DNA of 64,000 nt from Methylobacterium organophilum (GTDB lineage: Bacteria; Pseudomonadota; Alphaproteobacteria; Rhizobiales; Beijerinckiaceae). The stretch is taken from the NCBI RefSeq assembly GCF_022179465.1, contig NZ_BPQV01000005.1, forward strand, positions 186,001 to 250,000. The letters are read 5' to 3'. This document shows positions 27,471 through 36,015 of the stretch, piece after piece (positions within the stretch are counted from its first letter, which is position 1; each line of letters opens with the position of its first letter). A program made the translations under genes and the position numbers. The notes beneath the pieces are model-generated. The model worked only from the letters and a program-made list of their open reading frames with translations. It was not told the origin of the DNA and searched no databases.

Positions 27471-29924
27471 ATGCCCCGTTCGATCAACCTGACGACCGAT
27501 CCGACGCCGCCCGCCTTCGCCCGAGGCGGGGAGGGCGAGGGGCTCGCCCTGTCGCAGCTCGCCCGCGTCCTGCGCCGGGGCTGGGCCTTCATCGCCGTCC
27601 CCACCCTGGCCGTCGCCCTCGGGGCGGGCGTGTTCGTGCAGACGGTGTCGCCGCGCTATACCGGCGAGGCCAAGCTGATCCTGGAGAGCCGCGACCCGGC
27701 CTTCGCCCGCAACGCCGCCGAGCGCAACGAGCAGAACACGCCCATCGACGAGCAGGCGGTGGCGAGCCAGGTGCAGGTCGTGATGTCCCGCGACCTCGCC
27801 CGCGAGGCGATCCGCCGGCTCAAGCTCGTCGGCAATCCCGAATTCGATCCGGAGGCGAGCAGCCCGGGCCCGGTCAAGAGCTTCCTGATGATGCTCGGCA
27901 TCGTCGCGGCCCCGAGTGAGCGCGCGGCCGAGGACCGCATCCTCGACACCTATCTCGACCACCTGCTGGTCTATCCGGTGGGCAAGTCGCGCATCCTGGC
28001 CGTCGAGTTCAAGGCGAAGGACGCGGCGCTCGCCGCCGAGGCCGCCAACACCGTGGCCGAAGTCTACATCGCCTCCCTCGCAGCGGCCGCCGTCGACACG
28101 GCCCGCTACGCCTCGACCTGGCTCGGCACCAATGTCGAGGCCCTGCGCAAGCGCGTGGCCGAGGCCGAGGCGCGGGTCGAATCCTACCGGGCGAGCCATG
28201 GCCTGATCGGCGCCGGCAGCACCGGCACCCAGCCGCTCAGCGCCCAGCAGCTCTCCGAGCTGTCGAGCCAGCTGTCCCAGGCGCGCACCATCAAGGCGGA
28301 TCTCGGCGCCCGCGTCAGGATGCTCAAGGAGATGATCAAGGAGGGCCGGGCCTTCGAGATCCCGGACGTGGCCAACAACGAGCTCATCCGGCGCACCATC
28401 GAGAGCCGGATCACCCTGCGCTCGCAGCTCGCCCTGGAATCGCGCACGCTCCTGCCGGCCCATCCGCGCATCAAGGAACTCAAGGCTCAGCTCGACGACC
28501 TCGAGACGCAGATCAAGGCGGCGGCCGAGCGCATCGTGCGCACCCTGGAGAACGACGCCAAGATCGCCGGGGCCCGGGTGGAGAGCCTGCAGGCGGCGGT
28601 CGACGGGCAGCAAACGGTGGTCGCCCAGGGCAACAGCAGCGAGGTCGAGCTGCGGGCGCTGGAGCGCGAGGCCAAGGTCCAGCGCGAGCAGCTCGAATCC
28701 TATCTCGCCCGCTACCGCGAGGCCGCCGCGCGCGACGCCGGGAATGCGAGCCCCGCCGATGCCCGCATCGTCTCCCGCGCCGTGGTGCCGGAGCTGCCCT
28801 CCTTCCCCAAGAAGCTGCCGATCCTCGCCTTCGCGACGCTGCTCGCCCTGCTGCTGTCCGCGGGCGGCGTGGTGGCGCGCCATCTCCTGACCACGCCGGG
28901 CGGCCCCGGCGGCGGCCGGCGCCGGCTCACGGAGAGCGATCTGGAGGCCTGGGAGGCGGACGAGACCGCCCCGGACCGGGGGCGCCTGGCCTATCCGGAG
29001 CCGCTGCCGCCGACGCGCCGGCCCGATTCCCCTGGCTTCGCGCCGGCCTTCGCACCGATGCCCGCGGCGGCCGAGCAGACCGCCGCCAGCGCCGAAACCG
29101 CCTCGCACGGCTCCGAAGCCGGCTCCGAAGCCGTCGCAAAAGTCTCCCAAGCCGTTTCGCGAGGCTCCGAAGCCGTCTCGCAGGCGGTCGCGGCGGCGGC
29201 GGCGATGCTGCCGATCGCACCGCCCACCTCCCAGGCCCCGCCCCGCAAGCCCCCCCCCGCCGCCAAGACACAACCGCACGTTAGCGCCCCGGACAGCGCC
29301 TACGAGCTCGACGCCCTGCTCGCCCGCCTCGACGGCGTCGCCGTCGAGGCCGGCCATTGCCTGCTCGTGATCGAGACCAAGCCGGAGCGGGAGGGCGGCC
29401 TGTTCGACGTCCTGTCCCGGACCCTGGCGAAGCGCGGCAGCACCCTGACCCTCGATCTCGAGGGCAAGGCCGCGGGCAAGCGGCGGCCGGGCCTGACCGA
29501 TCTCGTGGCGGGGGAGGCGGGGTTCGGCGACATCATCCAGGCCTTGCCCGGCTCGCGGCTCCACGTCGTCGGGCGGGGCATCCTCGACCCGCAGGTGCTG
29601 GTGGAGGAGCCGCAGGGCCTCGCCATCGGCTTCAACGCCCTGGCCCAGGCCTATGACTGGGTGGTCTGCCGCCTGCGCGTCGCGGACGCCCAGGCCGGAA
29701 ACGCCCTCTGCACGGCGGTGGCCGCCTGCATGGACACGGTGGTGATCGCCTCGAACGCCGCCGCCGACGATCCGGGCCTCGTCGCCCTCTACGGGCTCGC
29801 CGAGGAGAGCGGCGCCCGGCAGATCCTGGTCGCCCGCGACAACATCCCGGCGCCGGCCCCGCGCCGGTCCCGCTCCCAGCCGGCGACGGCGCAGCAGGAA
29901 CTGCCCCTGCGCCGATCGGCCTGA
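27471..29924 (+). CDS. Wzz-type chain-length/export protein with degenerate C-terminal BY-kinase domain
   Basis: An 817-residue inner-membrane polysaccharide co-polymerase. A short cytoplasmic N-terminus precedes TM1 (GWAFIAVPTLAVALGAGVFV, ~37-56); a long periplasmic coiled-coil region follows (~60-440); TM2 is ~443-463. A low-complexity linker with GSEAVSQAV-like repeats (~535-585) leads to a C-terminal domain (~620-800) that looks like a CpsD-type tyrosine kinase. In that domain the Walker A position reads IETKPEREGG, with no GKS/GKT, and no tyrosine cluster ends the protein, so it is probably a pseudokinase. The ATG at 27471 is chosen over 27411. It is divergent from the Wza-like gene. Confidence 0.87.
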   Translation: MPRSINLTTDPTPPAFARGGEGEGLALSQLARVLRRGWAFIAVPTLAVALGAGVFVQTVSPRYTGEAKLILESRDPAFARNAAERNEQNTPIDEQAVASQVQVVMSRDLAREAIRRLKLVGNPEFDPEASSPGPVKSFLMMLGIVAAPSERAAEDRILDTYLDHLLVYPVGKSRILAVEFKAKDAALAAEAANTVAEVYIASLAAAAVDTARYASTWLGTNVEALRKRVAEAEARVESYRASHGLIGAGSTGTQPLSAQQLSELSSQLSQARTIKADLGARVRMLKEMIKEGRAFEIPDVANNELIRRTIESRITLRSQLALESRTLLPAHPRIKELKAQLDDLETQIKAAAERIVRTLENDAKIAGARVESLQAAVDGQQTVVAQGNSSEVELRALEREAKVQREQLESYLARYREAAARDAGNASPADARIVSRAVVPELPSFPKKLPILAFATLLALLLSAGGVVARHLLTTPGGPGGGRRRLTESDLEAWEADETAPDRGRLAYPEPLPPTRRPDSPGFAPAFAPMPAAAEQTAASAETASHGSEAGSEAVAKVSQAVSRGSEAVSQAVAAAAAMLPIAPPTSQAPPRKPPPAAKTQPHVSAPDSAYELDALLARLDGVAVEAGHCLLVIETKPEREGGLFDVLSRTLAKRGSTLTLDLEGKAAGKRRPGLTDLVAGEAGFGDIIQALPGSRLHVVGRGILDPQVLVEEPQGLAIGFNALAQAYDWVVCRLRVADAQAGNALCTAVAACMDTVVIASNAAADDPGLVALYGLAEESGARQILVARDNIPAPAPRRSRSQPATAQQELPLRRSA

Positions 29925-29959
29925 GACCGCTTCCGCACGATCGCAGCGGCCGCCGGCCT

Positions 29960-29990
29960 CTCCTCGCTCCTGGGCGCCAAGCGCGAGGAG
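29960..29990. terminator. Hairpin between convergent Wzz-like and GNAT-like genes
   Basis: CTCCTCGC (29960-29967) pairs perfectly with GCGAGGAG (29983-29990) across a 15-base loop, in the 69-base gap between convergent genes. There is no T-run, so it is only a possible terminator. Confidence 0.35.
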
Positions 29991-29993
29991 GCG

Positions 29994-31208
29994 TCAGCGG
30001 GTCCTGAGACGGCGCAGGCGCTGCACCGCGGCGAGCAGGCGGGGCGAGCGCTTGATCCGGCGCCGGGCCTCGAGCCGCCCGAGCGCGATCCAGGCATGGG
30101 CGCGGCCGGCGAGCGTCACCGGGATGATGCGCTCCACGAGCTCGATGGTCTCGTCGCAGGTATTGGCCTTGTAGCGGGCCTCGCCCACGCCGAGGTCGAA
30201 GGCGTGCCGCCCGGCCTCGGTCTGCTGGCCGATCAGCTTGGACAAAAGCAGGTCGCCCGGGCTCGACCGGCCAATCTCGGGATCGGGATCGAACGAGGTC
30301 CAGATGCCGCTGAAGCGCCGGGCGTCCACCGCCCCGCCGAAAGTGGCGAAGACCCGTCCCGAGGCCTCGGCCACCAGCGCATGGACCTCGATCGCGGGGA
30401 CGCGCCCCGGCGCGATCCGGGTCGCCGCCTGCACGAAGCGGCGGGCCGCCGGGTCGGCATAGGGATCGGGGACCCCCATCGCGGCGAAGCGCGCCGCCTT
30501 CTGCGCGAAGAAGGCGTCGAGGATGGGGTCGACCATCTCCTGCGTCGTCGCGACCCGGTGCAGGATCGGCCCATGCGCCTCGACGAGCTTGCGCTCCTTG
30601 GCCCGCAGCTTCTTGCGGGCGTCGCCGCTGAAGGCGCGCTTGAGCGTCGCCTCCGCATCGGGGCCCAGGCGCATGCCATAGGCGTCGCTGGGGCAGGGAT
30701 GGCCGCCGGCGCTCAGGGGATTGGGCATGCCGTCGAACACCCGCGGCTGGTGGTCGAGCAGGAAGAGGTCGATGCCGCCCGCGCGGCCGGCGGCGACCAG
30801 GGCCGCGGTCAGGCTCTCCGGCACGAGGGCGGCAGCCTCCGCGCAGGCGAAGAACGGCATGTGGAAATTGGCGTGCTTGGCGCCGACGACGCGGGCGGTG
30901 CTCACCCCATGGGCGCGCGAGACGGTCAGCGGCAGGATCGCCCGCGCCCGCCCGCGGGCATCGCGCAGGACGATCACCCGCAGCCGCCCGGCCTGCGCCT
31001 GCGGATCGGTGCCGAGCTCCGTCTCGACGAAGGCCCTGACCCAGTCGAAGCGCTGATAGGGGGTGGCGAAGGGGGCGGCCTCCGCCTCCAGGGCGCGCCA
31101 GACCGGCTCCACGCTCGCGAGCGACCGGTGCAGCTCCGGCACGAGATCGCGGTCGCTGCGCTCCAGCATCGTCGTCGATCCCATGAGTTGCGTCGCGAGT
31201 GCTGTCAT
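29994..31208 (-). CDS. GNAT-fold acyltransferase (CelD/BcsL-like, BioF2 acetyltransferase domain)
   Basis: A 404-residue soluble protein of the CelD/BcsL-like GNAT group common in polysaccharide loci. The N-terminal half contains TPYQRFDWVRAFVE and LRVIVLRDARGRARAILPL; the C-terminal half has the second GNAT-like unit (DPEIGRSSPGDLLLSKLIGQ; FDLGVGEARYKANTCDE), a region conserved in FemAB/CelD relatives. The protein probably transfers an acyl or aminoacyl group to the exopolysaccharide or a precursor. It is convergent with the Wzz-like gene and divergent from the deacetylase gene. The substrate is unknown; family confidence is good. Confidence 0.83.
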   Translation of the reverse strand: MTALATQLMGSTTMLERSDRDLVPELHRSLASVEPVWRALEAEAAPFATPYQRFDWVRAFVETELGTDPQAQAGRLRVIVLRDARGRARAILPLTVSRAHGVSTARVVGAKHANFHMPFFACAEAAALVPESLTAALVAAGRAGGIDLFLLDHQPRVFDGMPNPLSAGGHPCPSDAYGMRLGPDAEATLKRAFSGDARKKLRAKERKLVEAHGPILHRVATTQEMVDPILDAFFAQKAARFAAMGVPDPYADPAARRFVQAATRIAPGRVPAIEVHALVAEASGRVFATFGGAVDARRFSGIWTSFDPDPEIGRSSPGDLLLSKLIGQQTEAGRHAFDLGVGEARYKANTCDETIELVERIIPVTLAGRAHAWIALGRLEARRRIKRSPRLLAAVQRLRRLRTR

Positions 31209-31377
31209 GGCCGTCCTCCGGGTCGCCCACCCGCCCCCCGCGATCTAGCGGCCCGGCCCTGAAGCGGCGGTTGATAGCAGCCGCCCCGCCGCGGCTTCCG
31301 CGGGGCATGGGTAACGAATGCTTTTCGCCTGCCCGCTAGGCTTAAGCCTTCGCGCCGGGATCGAAGTCGGGATCGCC

Positions 31378-32424
31378 ATGCTGTCGTCGCGTCACCGCCA
31401 CCGGCTCTTCCGCGCGGGCTTCGCCGCGGTGCGCGCCCTCGGGGCCGACCGCTGGCTCGCCCCCGCCGCGCAGGGCCGGGGGGTGATCCTCACCTTCCAC
31501 CACGTGCGCCCCGAGCCCCCGGGGGGCTTCGCGCCCAACGCCCTGCTCGCGATCACGCCCGGCTTCCTCGACCGGACGCTCGGGCAGCTGAAGGCCCGCG
31601 GCTTCGACCTGATCGGCCTCGACGCTTTGCCCGACCGGCTGGCCGGGGGGAGCGACCGGCCCTTCGCCGTGCTGACCTTCGACGACGGCTACCGCGACAA
31701 CGTTGTGCATGCCGCCCCCGTGCTCGCCCGGCACGGCGCCCCCTGGACGCTGTTCGTGACGACGGGCTTCGCCGACGGGACCGGGCGGCTCTGGTGGATC
31801 GAGCTGGAGCGGGCGGTCGCCGCCCTCGACCGGGTGAGCGCCGCCGGCCTCGACCTGCCGGCCCGGGACGCCGCGGAGAAGACGCGGGCCTTCGACACGC
31901 TCTACCGCCTGCTGCGGGCGGGACCGGAGGAACAACTGCGCGCCACCATCGCCGATCTGTGCCGGCAGGCGGGGTTCGCGCCCGGAACCCTCGCCCGCGA
32001 ACTCTGCCTCGGCTGGGACGAACTGCGCCGCCTCGCGGCCGATCCGGCACTCACCATCGGCGCGCACACGCTCACCCATCCGATGCTCGCCAAGCACCCG
32101 GCCGAGACCGCCCGCCGGGAGATGGCGGAGAGCCGCGCCCGGATCGCGGCGGAACTCGGCCGGCCGGTGCGCCACCTCTCGTTCCCCGTGGGCGATCCGA
32201 CCTCCGCCGGCCCGCGGGACTTCGCCCTCGCCCGCGATCTCGGCTTCGAAACGGCGGTGACGACGCGACCGGGCCACCTCTTCGCCGCCCATGCCGGGCA
32301 TCTCCACGCCCTGCCGCGGGTCTCGGTCAACGGCCTCCACCAGACCGAGGCCGCGCTCGCGAGCCTGCTCTCGGGCGTGCCCTTCCTCGCCTGGAACCGG
32401 GGCCGCCGGGTGAATGTCGGCTAG
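31378..32424 (+). CDS. Polysaccharide deacetylase family protein (NodB/CE4)
   Basis: A 348-residue protein with a carbohydrate-esterase-4 core. Motif 1 is LTFDDGYRDN (catalytic base and metal Asp), motif 2 is IGAHTLTHPML (metal-binding His residues), and LSFPVGDPT is in the motif 3 region. VILTFHHVRPE lies near the N-terminus. No clear signal peptide is visible from the chosen ATG (31378), which is preferred over 31318 because it gives a basic N-terminus typical of relatives (MLSSRHRHRLFRAGF). It probably removes N-acetyl groups from the exopolysaccharide or its lipid-linked precursor. It is divergent from the GNAT-like gene and closes the locus. Confidence 0.88.
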   Translation: MLSSRHRHRLFRAGFAAVRALGADRWLAPAAQGRGVILTFHHVRPEPPGGFAPNALLAITPGFLDRTLGQLKARGFDLIGLDALPDRLAGGSDRPFAVLTFDDGYRDNVVHAAPVLARHGAPWTLFVTTGFADGTGRLWWIELERAVAALDRVSAAGLDLPARDAAEKTRAFDTLYRLLRAGPEEQLRATIADLCRQAGFAPGTLARELCLGWDELRRLAADPALTIGAHTLTHPMLAKHPAETARREMAESRARIAAELGRPVRHLSFPVGDPTSAGPRDFALARDLGFETAVTTRPGHLFAAHAGHLHALPRVSVNGLHQTEAALASLLSGVPFLAWNRGRRVNVG

Positions 32425-32454
32425 GGCGGAACCCCGCGGCAGAGTGACGGACGA

Positions 32455-33009
32455 TCAGCGCCCGTCCGCGCAATCGGCGAGCTTCCCGAGCGCTTTCGCC
32501 GCCCTCTTGTAGGGGAAGGACTCGACGCGGGTCCTGCCCTCGAACGGATAGGCGAACGTGATCGTCCGGGCCTTGGCGAGGCGTGCGAGGGTGGCCGAGG
32601 CCTCCCCGTTCTCGACGGCGACCAGGTAACCGTCCTCTCCCGCGCCGCTGATCGGGGTGTTGACGTAGGCGGCCTGCACCGCCGCCGCATGCGCCTTGTC
32701 GCCGTCGAACCACACGCGCATCGTCGCCTGCTTCTGCCCGCTCGGAATGGGCACCGGGATCCCGTAGGAGAACTGCTTCCGACCGGCATCCAGGGTGAGG
32801 TACAGGTAGAAGTCCCCCTCACGGGCCCAGGTCGCCTCGCAATACAGGACCTTGCGCCCCGCCTCGTCCGATGCGACGCGCCGAATGCCCCAATCGTCCA
32901 CTTGGGCGTAATAATCGAAATACTCGCCGGAGGGCAGCTTCTCCGCCGCCGCCGCGGCGCCGCTCGTCAGCATGGCGAGACAGCACAGCGTTGCCCACCC
33001 GATCCGCAT
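32455..33009 (-). CDS. Secreted hypothetical protein, 184 residues
   Basis: A Sec signal peptide (MRIGWATLCCLAMLTSGAAAAA) with cleavage near residue 22 precedes a ~160-residue periplasmic domain. That domain has aromatic-rich beta-type sequence (EYFDYYAQVDDWGIRR, FYLYLTLDAGRKQFSYGIPV) and two cysteines (YCEATW, DCADGR) that could form a disulfide. I recognise no family with confidence; the layout loosely recalls invasion-associated IalB-like proteins. It is convergent with the deacetylase gene and preceded by an AT-richer 240-base promoter region, so it is probably transcribed alone. Confidence 0.68.
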   Translation of the reverse strand: MRIGWATLCCLAMLTSGAAAAAEKLPSGEYFDYYAQVDDWGIRRVASDEAGRKVLYCEATWAREGDFYLYLTLDAGRKQFSYGIPVPIPSGQKQATMRVWFDGDKAHAAAVQAAYVNTPISGAGEDGYLVAVENGEASATLARLAKARTITFAYPFEGRTRVESFPYKRAAKALGKLADCADGR

Positions 33010-33247
33010 GATCCCAGCCCTCGCGCCTGCGCCGGCCGCTGCGGCGGTCCGCCCCGCGGCAAAGCTTGGCCTTGAGCTAGGTTTTTCGAAGATTCACGTC
33101 AACGGCTGTTCTGACGATCCGCGTCATGGAACGATCTTTATCGCGGCCATGACTTTCGTCGCGCGACACGGCACGCAATTCTTATTGGCGCCTTGCGGAT
33201 CTCACCCGGCCCGATTGCGTCGGGCCGGCGGCCCGGCGCGGCGTCCC

Positions 33248-33682
33248 TCAGCGGTGACGGCGGTAGCGGCGCCGGCCCGAACCCGACTCCGCGGCGTCAT
33301 CGCCCCCGACGGTGAAGCTCGCCACCTGCCGCCCGCCGCGGCGGGTGTAACGGCCCCGGCGGCCGCGCCGGCCGGTCTCGATCACCGGCTCCTCCACCGC
33401 GGGGATGCCGGCGATGGTGGATCCCGTGGCGGTCGAGGCGGGATCGGCGCTCGCGGTCGCGCCGCCGGTGTTGAGCGTCGGCGTCGCCACCGGCGGCGCG
33501 CTCGGCAGGCCGTCGCCCCCGGCGACGTTCTTGGCGGGGGGCCCGAACATGGCGAGGCACTGATTGTAGGCGAGGTCGTTCTTCAGCCGCTCGCATTCCC
33601 CGACCGATCGCGGTGTCCCCTGGCCGAGGGCCCCGGTCGCGACCAGGCAGGCGAGGAGGCCGAAGGGGAGGGGGCGTGGCAT
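33248..33682 (-). CDS. Secreted hypothetical protein with basic C-terminus
   Basis: A 144-residue protein with a short signal peptide (MPRPLPFGLLACLVATGALG), a small conserved Cys-containing segment (SVGECERLKNDLAYNQCLAMFGPP), a Pro/Ala/Thr-rich spacer and a strongly basic Arg/Gly tail (GRRGRRGRYTRRGG; RRRYRRHR). The two cysteines could pair in the periplasm, and the basic tail could bind nucleic acid or envelope polyanions; both are guesses. No family recognised. The compositional bias makes database annotation difficult, but the signal peptide and Cys-containing core argue for a real gene. Confidence 0.6.
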   Translation of the reverse strand: MPRPLPFGLLACLVATGALGQGTPRSVGECERLKNDLAYNQCLAMFGPPAKNVAGGDGLPSAPPVATPTLNTGGATASADPASTATGSTIAGIPAVEEPVIETGRRGRRGRYTRRGGRQVASFTVGGDDAAESGSGRRRYRRHR

Positions 33683-33884
33683 GAAGGGGGCGCGACCTTG
33701 GGGGAGAGCATGCGGCCGGGAACCGGGCCGCGAAAGCCTGGCATTTTGGAGACCATCCGCCTTCTCGCTCCCGAGTGCGGCAAAAAAACGGGAGCCCCGC
33801 GGTTCCGGTCGCTCGCACCGGTCTTCAGGGCGTCTTTACTTTCCCATCCGGGGCGGCGCGGTGTTCCCGCCTCCGGAACCGGCC

Positions 33885-34097
33885 TCAGGCCGGATCGTCC
33901 GGGCGCTCCATCCAGCGGATCAGGGGCATCAGCGGGAAGATCCAGGCGATGCCGAGGATCGAGTAGAGCAGCGCCTGCACCAGGGGCGGGGTCTGGGAGA
34001 TCCGGCTGTCGGCGAGCGCCATGGCGAGGGGCGCGTAGACCGTGACGAAGGCGAGGATGCCGAAGGTCCCGACCAGGGTCCGGGTGCGACGCCGCAT
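33885..34097 (-). CDS. DUF2842 small membrane protein
   Basis: A 70-residue protein with two membrane segments (LVGTFGILAFVTVYAPLAMAL and LVQALLYSILGIAWIFPLMP) ending in the typical LIRWMERPDD. This matches the alphaproteobacterial DUF2842 family. The ATG at 34097 is preferred: GGTGGA lies ~8 bases upstream and the start removes 57 residues of non-conserved frame. It is divergent from ctaA, next to which DUF2842 genes are often found. Function unknown, possibly linked to respiratory membrane assembly by context only. Confidence 0.8.
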   Translation of the reverse strand: MRRRTRTLVGTFGILAFVTVYAPLAMALADSRISQTPPLVQALLYSILGIAWIFPLMPLIRWMERPDDPA

Positions 34098-34222
34098 GAA
34101 CTTTCCACCCCAAGGCTCGGACGGAGCGGGCAGACCAGGCCCGACCTCCCCCGCGTTGCGCTCCCGCCCGGCCCTGCCGTAAGGGGTCGCCGGCCCCCGT
34201 GCTCGGGGGCGGCAGCGAGACG

Positions 34223-35392
34223 ATGCGGCAGACCATGAGACCGTTCGCCCCCGGCGCGCAAGGCGCATCCGAGATCCCGCCGGCGCCCGCGGCCGAGGCG
34301 CGCGCCCGGCGCGGGGTGCGCGCGTGGCTCTATCTGCTGGCGCTGCTCGTGGTGGCCATGGTCGCGGTCGGCGGGGCGACGCGCCTCACCGGCTCCGGCC
34401 TCTCCATCACCGAGTGGCGGCCAGTGACCGGGGCGATGCCCCCCCTCTCGGCGGCCGACTGGACGGCGGAGTTCGAGAAGTATCGCGGCACGCCCCAGTA
34501 CCGCATCCTCAACGAGGGCATGGGGCTCTCCGACTTCAAGACGCTCTACTGGTGGGAATGGGGCCACCGCCTGCTCGGGCGCATCGTCGGGCTGGTGTTC
34601 TTCCTGCCCTTCTTCTGGTTCCTGTGGCGGCGGGCGCTGAGCGGCCGCCTGCTGCTGGGCCTGCTCGGCCTCGGGCTGCTCGGCGGCCTGCAGGGGGCGA
34701 TCGGCTGGATCATGGTCGCCTCGGGGCTGCAGCCGGGCATGACCGCGGTGGCGCCCCTCAAGCTCGCCCTGCACCTGACCACCGCCTCCCTGATCCTGGC
34801 CGGCCTCGTCTGGCTCGCCGCGGGCCTGCGTGGGCAGGCGCTGGCCCCGGCCCCGGCGCGGATCCGCGTCGGCGCCTGCGCGCTCCCCGTGCTGGTTCTG
34901 GTCCAGATCTTCCTCGGCGGCCTCGTCGCCGGCTCCAAGGCGGGCCTGATCTACAACACCTGGCCGGACATGGACGGCGTGTTCGTGCCCGCCGCCGACG
35001 CCCTGTTCGCGATCAAGCCCCTCATCGAGAACTTCGTCGACAACGTCACCCTGGTGCAGTTCAACCACCGCCTCGCGGCCTATCTCGTCGTCCTCGTCGC
35101 CCTGCTGCACGCCCTCGACGCCCGGCTCTCGGGCCAGAGCGGCGCGGCGGGCCGGGCGGCCGGCATCGCCGCCCTGGCGCTGGCCCAGGCGGGGCTCGGC
35201 ATCGCCACGCTGCTGCTCCAGGTGCCCCTCTGGGCGGCGCTCTGCCATCAGGTCTTCGCCATGGCCGTCCTCGTGATGGCGACCGTGCATGCCCGGCTGA
35301 GCCGCGGCGTCGGACCGGCGGCCTCCACGGGCCGCGCGCCGACCGGCCCGGCGGAGGTGCCCTTCGGCTTCGAGGCCCTGGCCGGGCGCTGA
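34223..35392 (+). CDS. ctaA: Haem A synthase
   Basis: A 389-residue COX15/CtaA protein with eight hydrophobic segments, oxidising the C8 methyl of haem O to give haem A for aa3-type cytochrome oxidase. Haem-ligand histidines are visible in WEWGHRLLGR, LALHLTTAS, QFNHRLAAYLV and ALCHQVFAMAVLVMATVH. GGATRLTGSGLSITEWRPVTG is the conserved first loop (in two motifs). The ATG at 34223 gives MRQTMRPFAPG; 34235 is an alternative. It is divergent from the DUF2842 gene. Confidence 0.94.
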   Translation: MRQTMRPFAPGAQGASEIPPAPAAEARARRGVRAWLYLLALLVVAMVAVGGATRLTGSGLSITEWRPVTGAMPPLSAADWTAEFEKYRGTPQYRILNEGMGLSDFKTLYWWEWGHRLLGRIVGLVFFLPFFWFLWRRALSGRLLLGLLGLGLLGGLQGAIGWIMVASGLQPGMTAVAPLKLALHLTTASLILAGLVWLAAGLRGQALAPAPARIRVGACALPVLVLVQIFLGGLVAGSKAGLIYNTWPDMDGVFVPAADALFAIKPLIENFVDNVTLVQFNHRLAAYLVVLVALLHALDARLSGQSGAAGRAAGIAALALAQAGLGIATLLLQVPLWAALCHQVFAMAVLVMATVHARLSRGVGPAASTGRAPTGPAEVPFGFEALAGR

Positions 35393-35447
35393 GGGCCGCC
35401 CGGGCGACGGAAACGGCGGGAACCCCCTCTCCGGACAGCTTTTTCCG

Positions 35448-35474
35448 GCCGCGCTCTTCAAAATCGAGCGCGGC
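35448..35474. terminator. Perfect 9-bp hairpin between ctaA and a small ORF
   Basis: GCCGCGCTC (35448-35456) pairs with GAGCGCGGC (35466-35474) across the AT-rich loop TTCAAAATC. It lies ~55 bases after the ctaA stop. There is no T-run, so it could be a factor-dependent terminator, an mRNA-stabilising hairpin or an operator for the next gene. Confidence 0.4.
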
Positions 35475-35532
35475 TGTGATGGAGTGCGCAGCCGGAAGCC
35501 CGGTCGCCCGGCGCATCGGGTCCGGAGCCGTC

Positions 35533-35757
35533 ATGACAGGCATCGACGTGGTCTTCCTGGCACCCGACGGCGCGAAGGCCGGCCTGATGCGCAGGACCAT
35601 CTCCTTCCGCCCCGGCGAGTCGGTGCCGCGCATCGGCGAATGCGTCATCCTCGATTTCGGTGCCGAGCCGGTGCGCTGGACGGTCGAGGACGTCGCCCAT
35701 GTCTTCGAGAACGATCAGCACGGCATCGCCGTGAAGCTGGCCCTCCCGGACCGGTAG
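35533..35757 (+). CDS. Small hypothetical protein, 74 residues
   Basis: A compact soluble protein, MTGIDVVFLAPDGAK at the N-terminus and VFENDQHGIAVKLALPDR at the C-terminus, with a regular alternation of hydrophobic residues suggesting a small beta-barrel or beta-sheet domain. The ATG lies behind GGAG (spacing ~6). I recognise no family. It stands alone between ctaA and the formate dehydrogenase operon. Coding bias and a sensible ribosome-binding site support it, but length limits confidence. Confidence 0.6.
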   Translation: MTGIDVVFLAPDGAKAGLMRRTISFRPGESVPRIGECVILDFGAEPVRWTVEDVAHVFENDQHGIAVKLALPDR

Positions 35758-35840
35758 CCCCCGCCGCCCTGGGCCGAGGGGAGGGGAACGGCCTCCCACG
35801 GGGGCGGAACGGGCTTGCGTCATGCACATGACAAGCCCGC

Positions 35841-35863
35841 ATCTGGTGTATGGCATACCAGAT
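35841..35863. promoter_or_regulatory. 23-bp dyad upstream of the formate dehydrogenase operon
   Basis: ATCTGGT-N9-ACCAGAT, a perfect 7-bp inverted repeat; its centre (35848-35858) is itself a perfect palindrome GTATG-G-CATAC. It lies ~155 bases upstream of fdsG in an AT-richer leader. LysR-type regulators bind interrupted dyads of this size, and a LysR gene ends the operon region, so this is a candidate binding site. Confidence 0.5.
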
Positions 35864-36015
35864 CATCGGCAAAACCGTTCCGATTGCAGGCTGTTTTCCG
35901 TCGAACCACCCCGCTCAACAGGAATTATCTGTCAGGCGACCGGAGCGCTTGATTGCATTCGGCGTTGGACTTTGGTCCATTCGCCTTAGAAAAAAACCAA
36001 TCTGGGTAGGAAATT

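Noticed and set aside
29085-29215. Short tandem-like repeats inside the Wzz-like gene considered as a CRISPR or VNTR
   Set aside because: They are imperfect codon-level repeats of a GSEAVSQAV-like linker in frame with the protein; no spacers or regular unit. No CRISPR array was seen anywhere in the window.
33780-33810. AACG...GTTCC upstream of the basic-tailed secreted protein as a stress promoter
   Set aside because: The spacing is only 11 bases, so it does not match the consensus.
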